From: Candidatus Solibacter sp.
GTDB taxonomy: Bacteria; Acidobacteriota; Terriglobia; Bryobacterales; Bryobacteraceae
DNA: 5,981 nucleotides
Assembly (NCBI GenBank): GCA_017883345.1
Contig: JADGNT010000340.1
Location: 1 to 5,981 of the forward strand
Direction of reading: 5' to 3'
In this document: positions 1-5,265 of the stretch, one piece after another
How positions within the stretch are numbered: position 1 is the stretch's first letter
Layout: each line of letters opens with the position of its first letter
Notes under the pieces: model-generated
Told to the model about the DNA's origin: nothing
The model's database searches: none
The model's input: only the letters and a program-made list of their open reading frames with translations
Position numbers and translations under genes: made by a program

Positions 1-53
1 GGTTGCGGCGAACGGAACTGATTGGCCCAGACGGAGGTGTTGACCAACGTCAT
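1..53 (-). CDS. vapC: VapC-type PIN-domain toxin, N-terminal fragment
   Basis: Only the first 17 codons are in the window; the gene runs off the left edge. The visible start is M-T-L-V-N-T-S-V-W-A-N-Q-F-R, which follows the usual VapC/PIN opening (M-x-L-V-D-T-S-V-W-I-D-x-L/F-R). VapC toxins are Mg-dependent ribonucleases that cleave tRNA or rRNA and are held inactive by the VapB partner. The ATG (53-51) overlaps the antitoxin stop codon (52-50) as ATGA, the normal VapBC translational coupling. Oddly, residue 5, normally the first catalytic Asp of the PIN acidic cluster, is Asn here (codon AAC), and the Asp usual at residue 11 is also Asn. The toxin may therefore be weakened or inactive, but the rest of the active site is out of view. 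The call is firm in context, though the fragment is short. Confidence 0.72.
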   Translation of the reverse strand, partial: MTLVNTSVWANQFRSPQ

Positions 54-256
54 TTGGCATCAGCCGGCCGGTGCCGGCGGCCAGCCTGGAAGTTGGGCAT
101 GGTGCCGCCCAGGGCTGCCAGGCGGCGAGCGGCTCCCCGCGAAATCAGTTCGCGAAGTGCTGCGTGAATCAGGGCTGTCTTTTCCTGGATGCCGGTAAGT
201 TCGCGAGCCCGGCGGATCAACTCATCGTCCAGGTTCAAGGTGGTCCTCACACGCAT
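50..256 (-). CDS. vapB: VapB-family antitoxin (PF09957 type)
   Basis: A small protein of about 68 residues beginning M-R-V-R-T-T-L-N-L-D-D-E-L, followed by A-R-E-L-T-G-I-x-E-K-T-A-L and a Leu/Ala/Arg-rich helix ending R-R-L-A-A-L-G-G. This is the standard layout of VapB antitoxins of the MRTTLNI family: an N-terminal ribbon-helix-helix-like DNA-binding part and a C-terminal tail that wraps the VapC active site. It neutralises the adjacent toxin and normally represses its own operon. Start choice: ATG at 256 is used here. A GTG at 250 would give exactly the family's M-R-T-T-L-N-L start and may be the true one. An in-frame ATG at 289 is less likely because it would place the upstream direct repeats inside the gene. 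No clear Shine-Dalgarno sequence precedes any of these starts. The stop overlaps the vapC start by 4 nt. Confidence 0.85.
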   Translation of the reverse strand: MRVRTTLNLDDELIRRARELTGIQEKTALIHAALRELISRGAARRLAALGGTMPNFQAGRRHRPADAK

Positions 257-257
257 C

Positions 258-263
258 AGTATA
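258..263 (-). promoter_or_regulatory. Possible -10 element for vapBC (TATACT)
   Basis: Read on the minus strand, TATACT matches the sigma-70 -10 consensus at 5 of 6 positions. It would place transcription start near 251, right at the alternative GTG start, which would imply a leaderless or nearly leaderless vapB mRNA and fits the lack of a Shine-Dalgarno. No good -35 lies at 17 bp; TTGAGT at 289-284 is at a long 20-bp spacing. Weak evidence. Confidence 0.25.
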
Positions 264-285
264 GACGGTGACGATAGACGGTGAC
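261..285. repeat. Tandem direct repeat, candidate VapB operator
   Basis: The 12-mer ATAGACGGTGAC occurs perfectly at 261-272 and again at 274-285, a 13-bp period. It lies immediately upstream of vapB. Repeated half-sites next to the start codon are what is expected for autoregulation by a dimeric antitoxin or a VapBC complex. The repeat itself is plain in the sequence; the operator role is inferred. Confidence 0.55.
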
Positions 286-446
286 TCAAACATCAGAAAT
301 ATTTCGCCCTCTCTAACCCATTCTCCAGGCTAACCTTAGCCGGATTCGTCCCGCCTCCCGCACTTCAAACTCACACCCTCGTGCCGTAACATGGAATCAG
401 CAGCAGGCGACGCTTCGCCCCGCTTCAAAAGGAATCGGAGGCAAAA

Positions 447-468
447 CCGGACAAGTATGGCCGGTTTT
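447..468. repeat. Inverted-repeat unit CCGGACAA-N6-CCGGTTTT, copy 1
   Basis: A 22-bp unit with core GTATGG. Together with the preceding AAAA (443-446) it forms an 8-bp perfect inverted repeat, AAAACCGG at 443-450 against CCGGTTTT at 461-468. It shares both 8-bp arms exactly with copy 2, 77 bp downstream, while the 6-bp core differs. It may be a regulator-binding site or a hairpin in the leader RNA. Confidence 0.5.
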
Positions 469-523
469 TGGCGGCAATATCGTGGTTAACTCATTTGTTA
501 TCAACACAACGTAGTCTGGCTGG

Positions 524-545
524 CCGGACAACTGTGTCCGGTTTT
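524..545. repeat. Inverted-repeat unit CCGGACAA-N6-CCGGTTTT, copy 2
   Basis: The second copy of the unit, core CTGTGT. Here the arms are CCGGACA (524-530) and TGTCCGG (535-541) with an ACTG loop, followed by TTTT (542-545). This makes it resemble a short intrinsic terminator or attenuator hairpin about 95 bp before the kinase start. The T tract is only four bases, so a terminator role is uncertain. Confidence 0.5.
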
Positions 546-639
546 CGCGCTGTGTGCTGGTAATTCCCCCACGAGGGTAGCCTATTTCCCCACACACCTC
601 AGCCACCAGTTACAATACTTCCAGGTCTGAATAGCAATT

Positions 640-2238
640 ATGCCGCGGCGTCTCGCCCGGAAGCTGATGCTCTCGATCACCGTCATCGTGATCATTGTGG
701 CGGCGGTTTCCGGACTCGTCAATGTCACCACTGAAGAGCAGCAACTCCTCAACACCATGATCGTTGGCGCGGACCAACTGTCCAAGGGGATCACCAGCGC
801 GACGTGGCACGCCATGTTGGACGACCATCGCGAGGCCGCCTACCAGGTGATGCAGACCATCGCGCTCAAACAGGGGATCGACCGCATCCGCATGTTCAAT
901 CGCGCCGGCCAGGTGATGTTCTCCACCAATCCAGAGGACCAGGCCAGCGCCACGGAGGCACTGCCGGAGAGCAATCATTCCGACCTGCCTTCGCGGGTGC
1001 GTATTTTCCGCGGGGCGAATGGCGGCCGCCGCCTGGCCATGGCCACACCGATCTACAACGAGCCCTCGTGCAGCCAGGCACAGTGCCACGCCCATCCGGC
1101 GGAGATGAAGGTGCTCGGCGTGCTAGACCTGCGACTCAACCTGGAAAGCGTGGACCACGAAGTGGCCGCCATGAAGGTCCGGGTCCTGCTGGTGACCGCG
1201 GTGGAAGTCACGCTGATCAGCCTGTTCATCATCTATTTCACGCGCCGGTTCCTCAGCCGGCCGATCGAAAAGCTGATCGAAGGCACCAAGGCGGTGAGCC
1301 AGATGGAACTCGACCAGCCGCTGGACATCGTGGGCAGCAGTGAGGAACTCGACGAACTGGCGCGCTCCTTCGACGTGATGCGCGACCGCTTGCGGACGGC
1401 GCTCGGTGAGATCAACCAGTTCACCCAGAACCTCGAGACTAAGGTCGAAGAGCGCACGCAGCAACTCAAGGCCGCACAGAGAAAACTACTGCAGAGCGAC
1501 CGCCTGGCCTCGCTCGGGGAGCTGTCCGCCAGTGTGGCGCACGAAATCAACAACCCAGTCTCGGGGGTGCTGAACCTTTCCATGCTGCTCCAGCGCATGC
1601 TGAAAGACGATGGCATCCCGCCGAATCGCATCCCCGAATTCCGCAGGTATCTCGGCCAGGTAACCAGTGAGACCGCCCGCGTGGGGCGCATCGTGAGCGA
1701 CCTTCTGGCATTTTCGCGGCGCGGCAAGCCGCAGCGGGCGCCGGCCGATCTCAACCGAATACTGCGCATGACGCTCTCCCTGGTGGAACACAAAATGAAG
1801 CTGAGTAACGTGGCGGTGGAGACCACGTTGTGCGACGACCTTCCGGCAGCGCAATGCGACCCCTCGCAGATCCAGCAGGTGGTGCTCAACCTGGTACTGA
1901 ACGCGGCGGAGGCGACGCAGAGCAAGACGGAACGGCGCGTATCCGTATCTACAGCCAAGGGAGACGGTGTCGTACTGCTGCATGTCGCCGATAACGGCGA
2001 AGGCATCCTGCCGGAGAATCTGACCAAAATCTTCAACCCGTTCTTCACCACCAAGCCGGAGGGCAAGGGCGTAGGGCTGGGCCTGGCGGTGTCGTACGGA
2101 ATTATCGAAGCCCATGGCGGCGATATCGAGGTCAGGAGCACGGTGGGAGAGGGCACGACGTTTACCGTGTCGCTGCCGCTGGTGCCGCCTGCCGCGCGCA
2201 CGGAGCCGCCGCCGGCGGTTCTGGCGCGTAGGGAATGA
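640..2238 (+). CDS. Membrane sensor histidine kinase with C-x4-C-H haem-like motif
   Basis: A 532-residue hybrid of sensor and kinase domains. Predicted order: TM1 about 10-29, an extracytoplasmic sensor about 30-180, TM2 about 182-201, a HAMP linker about 200-255, a coiled coil about 255-288, then HisKA and HATPase_c. The H-box is V-A-H-E-I-N-N-P with phosphoacceptor His301. The N-box contains N-L-V-L-N-A-A-E-A (Asn421), G1 is D-N-G-E-G-I (451-456), the F-box is F-N-P-F-F-T-T-K (465-472) and G2 is G-K-G-V-G-L-G-L (475-482). It should therefore autophosphorylate. The sensor carries C144-S-Q-A-Q-C149-H150-A-H152-P, a Cys-x4-Cys-His pattern suited to covalent haem c or metal binding. From memory, similar kinases of Geobacter-like bacteria share this segment and often carry an additional CXXCH before it; no CXXCH is present here. 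The gene overlaps the next by ATGA. The partner is most likely the NtrC-type regulator two genes down. Confidence 0.93.
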   Translation: MPRRLARKLMLSITVIVIIVAAVSGLVNVTTEEQQLLNTMIVGADQLSKGITSATWHAMLDDHREAAYQVMQTIALKQGIDRIRMFNRAGQVMFSTNPEDQASATEALPESNHSDLPSRVRIFRGANGGRRLAMATPIYNEPSCSQAQCHAHPAEMKVLGVLDLRLNLESVDHEVAAMKVRVLLVTAVEVTLISLFIIYFTRRFLSRPIEKLIEGTKAVSQMELDQPLDIVGSSEELDELARSFDVMRDRLRTALGEINQFTQNLETKVEERTQQLKAAQRKLLQSDRLASLGELSASVAHEINNPVSGVLNLSMLLQRMLKDDGIPPNRIPEFRRYLGQVTSETARVGRIVSDLLAFSRRGKPQRAPADLNRILRMTLSLVEHKMKLSNVAVETTLCDDLPAAQCDPSQIQQVVLNLVLNAAEATQSKTERRVSVSTAKGDGVVLLHVADNGEGILPENLTKIFNPFFTTKPEGKGVGLGLAVSYGIIEAHGGDIEVRSTVGEGTTFTVSLPLVPPAARTEPPPAVLARRE

Positions 2239-2777
2239 AGTATCTGTATGTGGCCGCGACCCAAGAGGTGGAGCGCGAGGCGCTGGCGGCGGTGACCGCT
2301 CGGGTGGCGGCGGAATTCGGAGGTCCGGTGCGCGGCATGGAACTGGGCAGCGTGGATTTCGCGTTTGACGCGGAGCGCCGGCAGTACGGCTCCATCCCGG
2401 TGCTCGATATGCTGCTCCGGCGGTGCCCCCAGGACGCTACAAAGTTGCTGGCGGTGACGGAGCGCGATCTGTTCATCCCGGTGCTCACCTTCGTCTTCGG
2501 ACAGGCGCAACTGGGCGGCCGGGTGGGAGTGGTTTCCTTCGCCCGGTTGCGGCAGGAGTTCTATGGGCTCGCGGCCAACCGCGAGATTTTTCTGGAGCGG
2601 GCTTACAAAGAAGCTCTCCACGAGACCGGCCATTTGTTCGGGCTGGTGCACTGCGCGGAACCGAAGTGCGCGATGTCGCTCGCCACTACGGTCCGGCAAA
2701 TCGATTTGAAGGATGACGCATTCTGCGCCGCCTGCGGGACGCGGTTGCGGCGCAAACCCGAGGGAACACAAGTATGA
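2235..2777 (+). CDS. amzA: Archaemetzincin-family zinc metalloprotease
   Basis: A 180-residue protein carrying the signature of archaemetzincins (peptidase family M54). H129-E130-T-G-H133-L-F-G-L-V-H139 gives the three zinc-ligand histidines and the catalytic Glu. It is followed directly by C140, then C145, M147 (Met-turn) and C164-A-A-C167, so the four cysteines can bind the second, structural zinc typical of the family. No signal peptide or membrane segment is seen, so it should be cytoplasmic. Length fits the family. The spacing from the Met to CXXC is 16 residues, against the 17 usually quoted. Substrates of bacterial and archaeal members are poorly known; the human homologues are aminopeptidase-like enzymes. 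The start overlaps the kinase stop and its own stop overlaps the regulator start, both as ATGA, so it is translationally coupled to both partners of a two-component system. That placement suggests a role in or under that pathway. The identity is firm and the role is inferred. Confidence 0.93.
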   Translation: MKYLYVAATQEVEREALAAVTARVAAEFGGPVRGMELGSVDFAFDAERRQYGSIPVLDMLLRRCPQDATKLLAVTERDLFIPVLTFVFGQAQLGGRVGVVSFARLRQEFYGLAANREIFLERAYKEALHETGHLFGLVHCAEPKCAMSLATTVRQIDLKDDAFCAACGTRLRRKPEGTQV

Positions 2778-4132
2778 AGACTCACTGGCAGATTCTGGTT
2801 GTGGACGACGAGGAGGTGATGTGCGAATCGCTCGCCGCCTGGCTCCGCGAGGACGGTTACGTCGTGGACACGGCCTCCTCCGGCCGCGATGCGGTGGAGA
2901 AGGCAGGGCTGCGCGACTACGCAATCTACTTCGTCGACCTGAAAATGCCCGGCGGCATGGACGGCATCGAGACCATGATGCAGATCCGGCGCCTGCACCC
3001 GGAGGCCTCGATCATCATCATCACGGCCTACGCCACGGTGGACACGGCGATCACCGCCATGAAGGAAGGCGCGCAGGAGTACATCGTCAAGCCGTGCAAT
3101 CCGGAGGAAATCTCGTTGCTGGTCAACCGCATTATCAAAGTGAAGAACCTGCAACGCGAGAACACCATTCTGCGCAAGAAACTGACACGGCAGTACTCGG
3201 TGCACGATGTGATCAGCAAGAATCCGCGGATGCAGGAGATCATGGCGCTGTGCGGCGAAATCGCCAGCCTGCGCAGCACGGTCTTGATCCAGGGCGAGAG
3301 CGGCACCGGCAAGGAATTGGTGGCGCGGGCGATCCACAACTCGGGCGACCGGGCGTCGAAGCCCTTCGTGGCGGTGAGCTGCGCGGCGCTGGCGGAGACG
3401 CTGCTGGAGAGTGAGCTCTTCGGTCACGAGAAGGGCTCTTTCACGGGCGCCAACCAGCAGAAGCGCGGCAAGTTCGAGATGGCCGGCGCCGGCACCATCT
3501 TCCTGGATGAGATCGGCGACATTTCTCCCAAACTGCAGGTGGACCTGCTGCGTGTCTTGCAGAATCGCAGCTTTTACCGCGTGGGCGGTAGCGAAGAGGT
3601 GCGGGTGGATGCGCGGGTGGTGGCGGCGACGCATGTGAATCTCCAGCAGGCGGTGGCGGATGGAAACTTCCGCGACGATCTCTACTACCGCTTGAACGTG
3701 ATTGAGATTCGCATTCCCCCGCTGCGTGCGCGGCGCGAGGACATTCCGCTACTGGCCCATCATTTCGTGGAGCGCCTCTCCCACGAGTTGGGCAAAGACG
3801 TGAGCGAGGTCGGCGAAGGGGCGCTGCGCCTGCTGCTGGATCACAACTGGCCAGGCAACGTGCGCGAACTGGAGAACGCCGTGGAGCGCGCCATGGTGAC
3901 TTGCCGCGGGCCCGTGTTGACCGAGAGCGACTTCGGGTTCCTGGCACAGACAGCGGCCCCCGCCACGGCCTGGGCGGTCCCCGCCGGCATGACGATGCAG
4001 GATATGGAGAAGGTGCTGATCGCCGCTACCATCGAGCGCACCCAGGGCAATATCAAAGAGGCTGCTTCGGTTCTGGGGATCGACCGCTCCACGCTCTACG
4101 AGAAGATCAAAAAGTACGAGATCCAGCGATAG
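2774..4132 (+). CDS. NtrC/AtoC-family sigma-54-dependent response regulator
   Basis: A 452-residue, three-domain transcription activator. The receiver (about 5-120) has acidic residues D11-D12, phosphoacceptor D55 in F-V-D-L-K-M-P, T84 in I-I-T-A-Y-A and K106 in V-K-P. The AAA+ domain (about 145-380) has Walker A G-E-S-G-T-G-K-E (174-181), the sigma-54 contact loop G-S-F-T-G-A (221-226), Walker B T-I-F-L-D-E (241-246), arginine fingers in F-R-D-D-L-Y-Y-R-L-N (299-308) and W-P-G-N-V-R-E-L-E-N (359-368). The C-terminus (about 410-450) is a Fis-type helix-turn-helix. The contact loop has Ser where the consensus is Ala, a tolerated variant. All key residues for phosphorylation, ATP hydrolysis and sigma-54 binding are present, so it should be a functional activator. 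It is the third gene of the kinase operon and the obvious partner of that kinase. Its 3' end overlaps the convergent small gene by 26 bp. Confidence 0.95.
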   Translation: MKTHWQILVVDDEEVMCESLAAWLREDGYVVDTASSGRDAVEKAGLRDYAIYFVDLKMPGGMDGIETMMQIRRLHPEASIIIITAYATVDTAITAMKEGAQEYIVKPCNPEEISLLVNRIIKVKNLQRENTILRKKLTRQYSVHDVISKNPRMQEIMALCGEIASLRSTVLIQGESGTGKELVARAIHNSGDRASKPFVAVSCAALAETLLESELFGHEKGSFTGANQQKRGKFEMAGAGTIFLDEIGDISPKLQVDLLRVLQNRSFYRVGGSEEVRVDARVVAATHVNLQQAVADGNFRDDLYYRLNVIEIRIPPLRARREDIPLLAHHFVERLSHELGKDVSEVGEGALRLLLDHNWPGNVRELENAVERAMVTCRGPVLTESDFGFLAQTAAPATAWAVPAGMTMQDMEKVLIAATIERTQGNIKEAASVLGIDRSTLYEKIKKYEIQR

Positions 4133-4331
4133 GGTGGGGCGGGCAAGGTTCGCCAGGCTCACCCAAAGGGTCGTCGCCCCGCTCTTCCTCCTCGGCAAAC
4201 TTGCGTACGATCTTCGGCTCGTTCATCGTGCGCATCAACTCCTCGATTTCCTCGGGGCGCATGGGCAGCCCCATCTGGGAACCCACCCATAACACCAAAA
4301 GTAGCAATATTTTTCGGAAACGCCGCTTCAT
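4107..4331 (-). CDS. Small exported or membrane-anchored protein, unknown function
   Basis: A 74-residue product starting M-K-R-R-F-R-K-I followed by L-L-L-L-V-L-W-V-G-S-Q-M-G-L, a basic n-region and hydrophobic stretch typical of a signal peptide or single membrane anchor. The remainder is charged: R-P-E-E-I-E-E-L-M, then K-I-V-R-K-F, then an acidic E-E-E-E-R-G-D-D run and a Gly/Pro-rich tail. The start at 4331 is set by a strong AAGGAG with an 8-nt spacing; the longer frame up to 4367 lacks such a site. The last 26 bp are antisense to the end of the response-regulator gene. No lipobox cysteine is visible. The family is not recognised; the M-R-P-E-E-I-E-E-L-M-x-x-M-N-x-P-K block looks like a conserved core and would be the best query. 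It may share a transcript with the two minus-strand genes upstream. Confidence 0.65.
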   Translation of the reverse strand: MKRRFRKILLLLVLWVGSQMGLPMRPEEIEELMRTMNEPKIVRKFAEEEERGDDPLGEPGEPCPPHPIAGSRTF

Positions 4332-4339
4332 GCGAGACT

Positions 4340-4345
4340 CTCCTT
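4340..4345 (-). promoter_or_regulatory. Strong ribosome-binding site (AAGGAG)
   Basis: Minus-strand AAGGAG lies 8 nt before the ATG at 4331. It is the best Shine-Dalgarno match in the window and decides the start of the small exported protein. Confidence 0.7.
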
Positions 4346-4377
4346 CCGGAACCGGTGGACGGTGCAACAGCAGTGGA

Positions 4378-4602
4378 CTACCGGGTGGGAGGAGCCCGCG
4401 AAGCGAGCAGCGGGCAGAGCGGCGATGACGGAAGGCTACACCGTTCGAAAACGCGGCGAACCGAAACCGTCGTCAGGCAAACACAGAAGAGGCAAAGCGG
4501 AACCAGAACTGCGGCGGATTGCGCGAAAGACGCGGGCGCGAACACCGCACAAAGCAGGGCGGCGACCATCAGCAGCGCGAGCAGTTTCCGCGGGGAATTC
4601 AT
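4378..4602 (-). CDS. Putative small secreted/membrane protein, unknown function
   Basis: A 74-residue open frame. The N-terminus M-N-S-P-R-K-L-L-A-L-L-M-V-A-A-L-L-C-A-V-F-A-P-A-S-F-A-Q is a convincing signal peptide with a likely cut after S-F-A. A second hydrophobic stretch follows (A-V-L-V-P-L-C-L-F-C-V-C-L) with three closely spaced cysteines, then a less protein-like Ser/Pro/Arg tail. AGGA at 4612-4609 lies 6 nt before the ATG. It sits between two other minus-strand genes with gaps of about 46-50 bp, which suits an operon. The C-terminal third overlaps a GC-rich hairpin (4394-4415), so the reading frame there may be decayed or shifted. No family is recognised. The start region is better supported than the end. 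Confidence 0.45.
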   Translation of the reverse strand: MNSPRKLLALLMVAALLCAVFAPASFAQSAAVLVPLCLFCVCLTTVSVRRVFERCSLPSSPLCPLLASRAPPTR

Positions 4603-4652
4603 CTACAGTCCTGCCTTGATAGTACCGCGAGAGCGTATGGCAGCGTCGTATG

Positions 4653-5117
4653 TCAGCGCGGATACGCGCCCACAATCTTTTTCACCAGTCCGTGAAATCG
4701 GTGAAACCAGGGTGTGCCGTCAAAGAACATATAGGGGCACTCGCCTGCGATCGCGCGGATCCCGTTGGCCTCACAGATCTGTAGCGCGCCGTCGGTAAGC
4801 GCGCCCTGACTGGCGCCGCGGTAGAACCAGACCCGCTTGATGCCCGCTTCCACGCACTCCCGGACCAGCAGGTTGGTCACGGTCGGGGATGTCATCAACA
4901 GGACGCTTTCCACGGGTGGCTGGATGTCCCGCAAATGGGCGAAACAGCGGGCGCCCTCGATCTCCGCGGCTTCGGGGTGGACCGGCACCGGCTCGTAATC
5001 CCGTGTCTTGAATTCGCGGAAGAGCGCTCGCGAGAAGTCTTTCGGTTGGCGGGAGACGCCGATAAATGCGAAGCGCTTTTGTGCCAGGAAGTCCCGAATG
5101 TTTTCCATACGCGTCAT
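4653..5117 (-). CDS. CoA-binding (Rossmann-fold) protein, YccU-like
   Basis: About 154 residues matching the CoA_binding_2 family. The N-terminal F-A-F-I-G-V-S-R is the first strand and glycine turn of a Rossmann-type fold, followed by F-S-R-A-L-F-R-E-F and Y-E-P-V-P-V-H-P, corresponding to the family's Y-x-V-x-P-V-N-P block. Later segments are S-V-L-L-M-T-S-P, C-V-E-A-G-I-K-R-V-W-F-Y-R-G-A and G-I-R-A-I-A-G-E-C-P-Y-M-F. These single-domain proteins bind CoA or related nucleotides; their cellular role is not settled. Unusually, the C-terminus ends P-W-F-H-R-F-H-G-L-V-K-K, a basic, aromatic tail. Start choice: ATG at 5117 is preceded by AAGGAA at a long 13-nt spacing, GTG at 5129 has it only 1 nt away, and ATG at 5108 is also possible. 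It is the first gene of a possible three-gene minus-strand unit. Confidence 0.83.
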   Translation of the reverse strand: MTRMENIRDFLAQKRFAFIGVSRQPKDFSRALFREFKTRDYEPVPVHPEAAEIEGARCFAHLRDIQPPVESVLLMTSPTVTNLLVRECVEAGIKRVWFYRGASQGALTDGALQICEANGIRAIAGECPYMFFDGTPWFHRFHGLVKKIVGAYPR

Positions 5118-5173
5118 ACCGGATCTCACTTTCCTTTTCTACTCTAACCCGGCGCAAATCGTACCGTAGCCTT

Positions 5174-5196
5174 CGTAGCGTAGCCTTTTAGGCTGC
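5174..5196 (+). repeat. REP hairpin, upstream copy
   Basis: A 23-nt element. CGTAGC is followed by a 7-bp stem (5180-5186 with 5190-5196, including one G-T wobble) and a TTT loop. GTAG immediately precedes or opens the stem, as in known REP sequences recognised by RAYT proteins. It matches the downstream copy on the opposite strand at 20 of 23 positions. Confidence 0.75.
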
Positions 5197-5210
5197 CATG
5201 ACCCCATTCA

Positions 5211-5226
5211 TGGGGGCATTCTTGCA
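5211..5226 (+). promoter_or_regulatory. Candidate sigma-54 (-24/-12) promoter for the RAYT gene
   Basis: The pattern TGG-N8-TTGCA is present with the invariant GG (5212-5213) and GC (5224-5225) separated by exactly 10 bp. The positions between (consensus CACG) do not match. Transcription would start near 5237, about 29 nt before the RAYT start codon. Chance occurrence is possible, and the G-run is also part of a hairpin. Confidence 0.25.
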
Positions 5227-5243
5227 TTTCTTGAGAATCCCCC
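5212..5243 (+). repeat. Hairpin in the RAYT leader
   Basis: GGGGG (5212-5216), a bulged C, then ATTCT (5218-5222) pairs with AGAAT-CCCCC (5234-5243) around an 11-nt loop, giving ten base pairs. The same G-run can instead pair with CCCCAT (5202-5207) just upstream, so two mutually exclusive folds are possible. Confidence 0.5.
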
Positions 5244-5265
5244 GCCTCCTTGCTACCAAATTTAT

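Larger units (their letters stand above)
290..639. other. Gene-free leader between divergent vapBC and the kinase operon
   Basis: No credible coding region was found in these 350 bp; the open frames on either strand lack coding character. The stretch is less GC-rich than the genes around it and holds the two CCGGACAA-N6-CCGGTTTT units annotated separately. A TACAAT hexamer at 611-616 could be a -10 for the downstream operon, but no matching -35 is present. AGGT at 624-627 is a weak, distant ribosome-binding site for the kinase start at 640. Promoters for both the minus-strand vapBC and the plus-strand operon should lie here. Confidence 0.6.

Noticed and set aside
1233..2924. A 563-codon minus-strand open frame opposite the kinase, archaemetzincin and regulator start
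   Set aside because: It lies opposite three well-recognised genes, its product is Arg/Ser/Pro-rich without domains, and long antisense frames are common in GC-rich coding DNA.
2603..3634. A 343-codon minus-strand open frame opposite the response regulator
   Set aside because: The product is His/Arg/Ala-rich with no recognisable motif and mirrors the codon pattern of the regulator on the other strand.
4131..4164. GGGTG...CACCC inverted repeat after the regulator stop as an intrinsic terminator
   Set aside because: The stem is short and interrupted, no T tract follows on either strand, and the bases are explained as coding sequence of the convergent small gene.
4394..4415. GCCCGC-N10-GCGGGC hairpin as a terminator for the minus-strand genes
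   Set aside because: There is no T tract on the minus strand after it, and it falls inside an open frame; it may only be a GC-rich chance repeat.
4355..4798. Plus-strand open frames across the small minus-strand genes and the CoA-binding gene
   Set aside because: Composition is Arg/Ser/Thr-rich without domains, no ribosome-binding site was seen, and the minus-strand products show signal peptides and a known fold.
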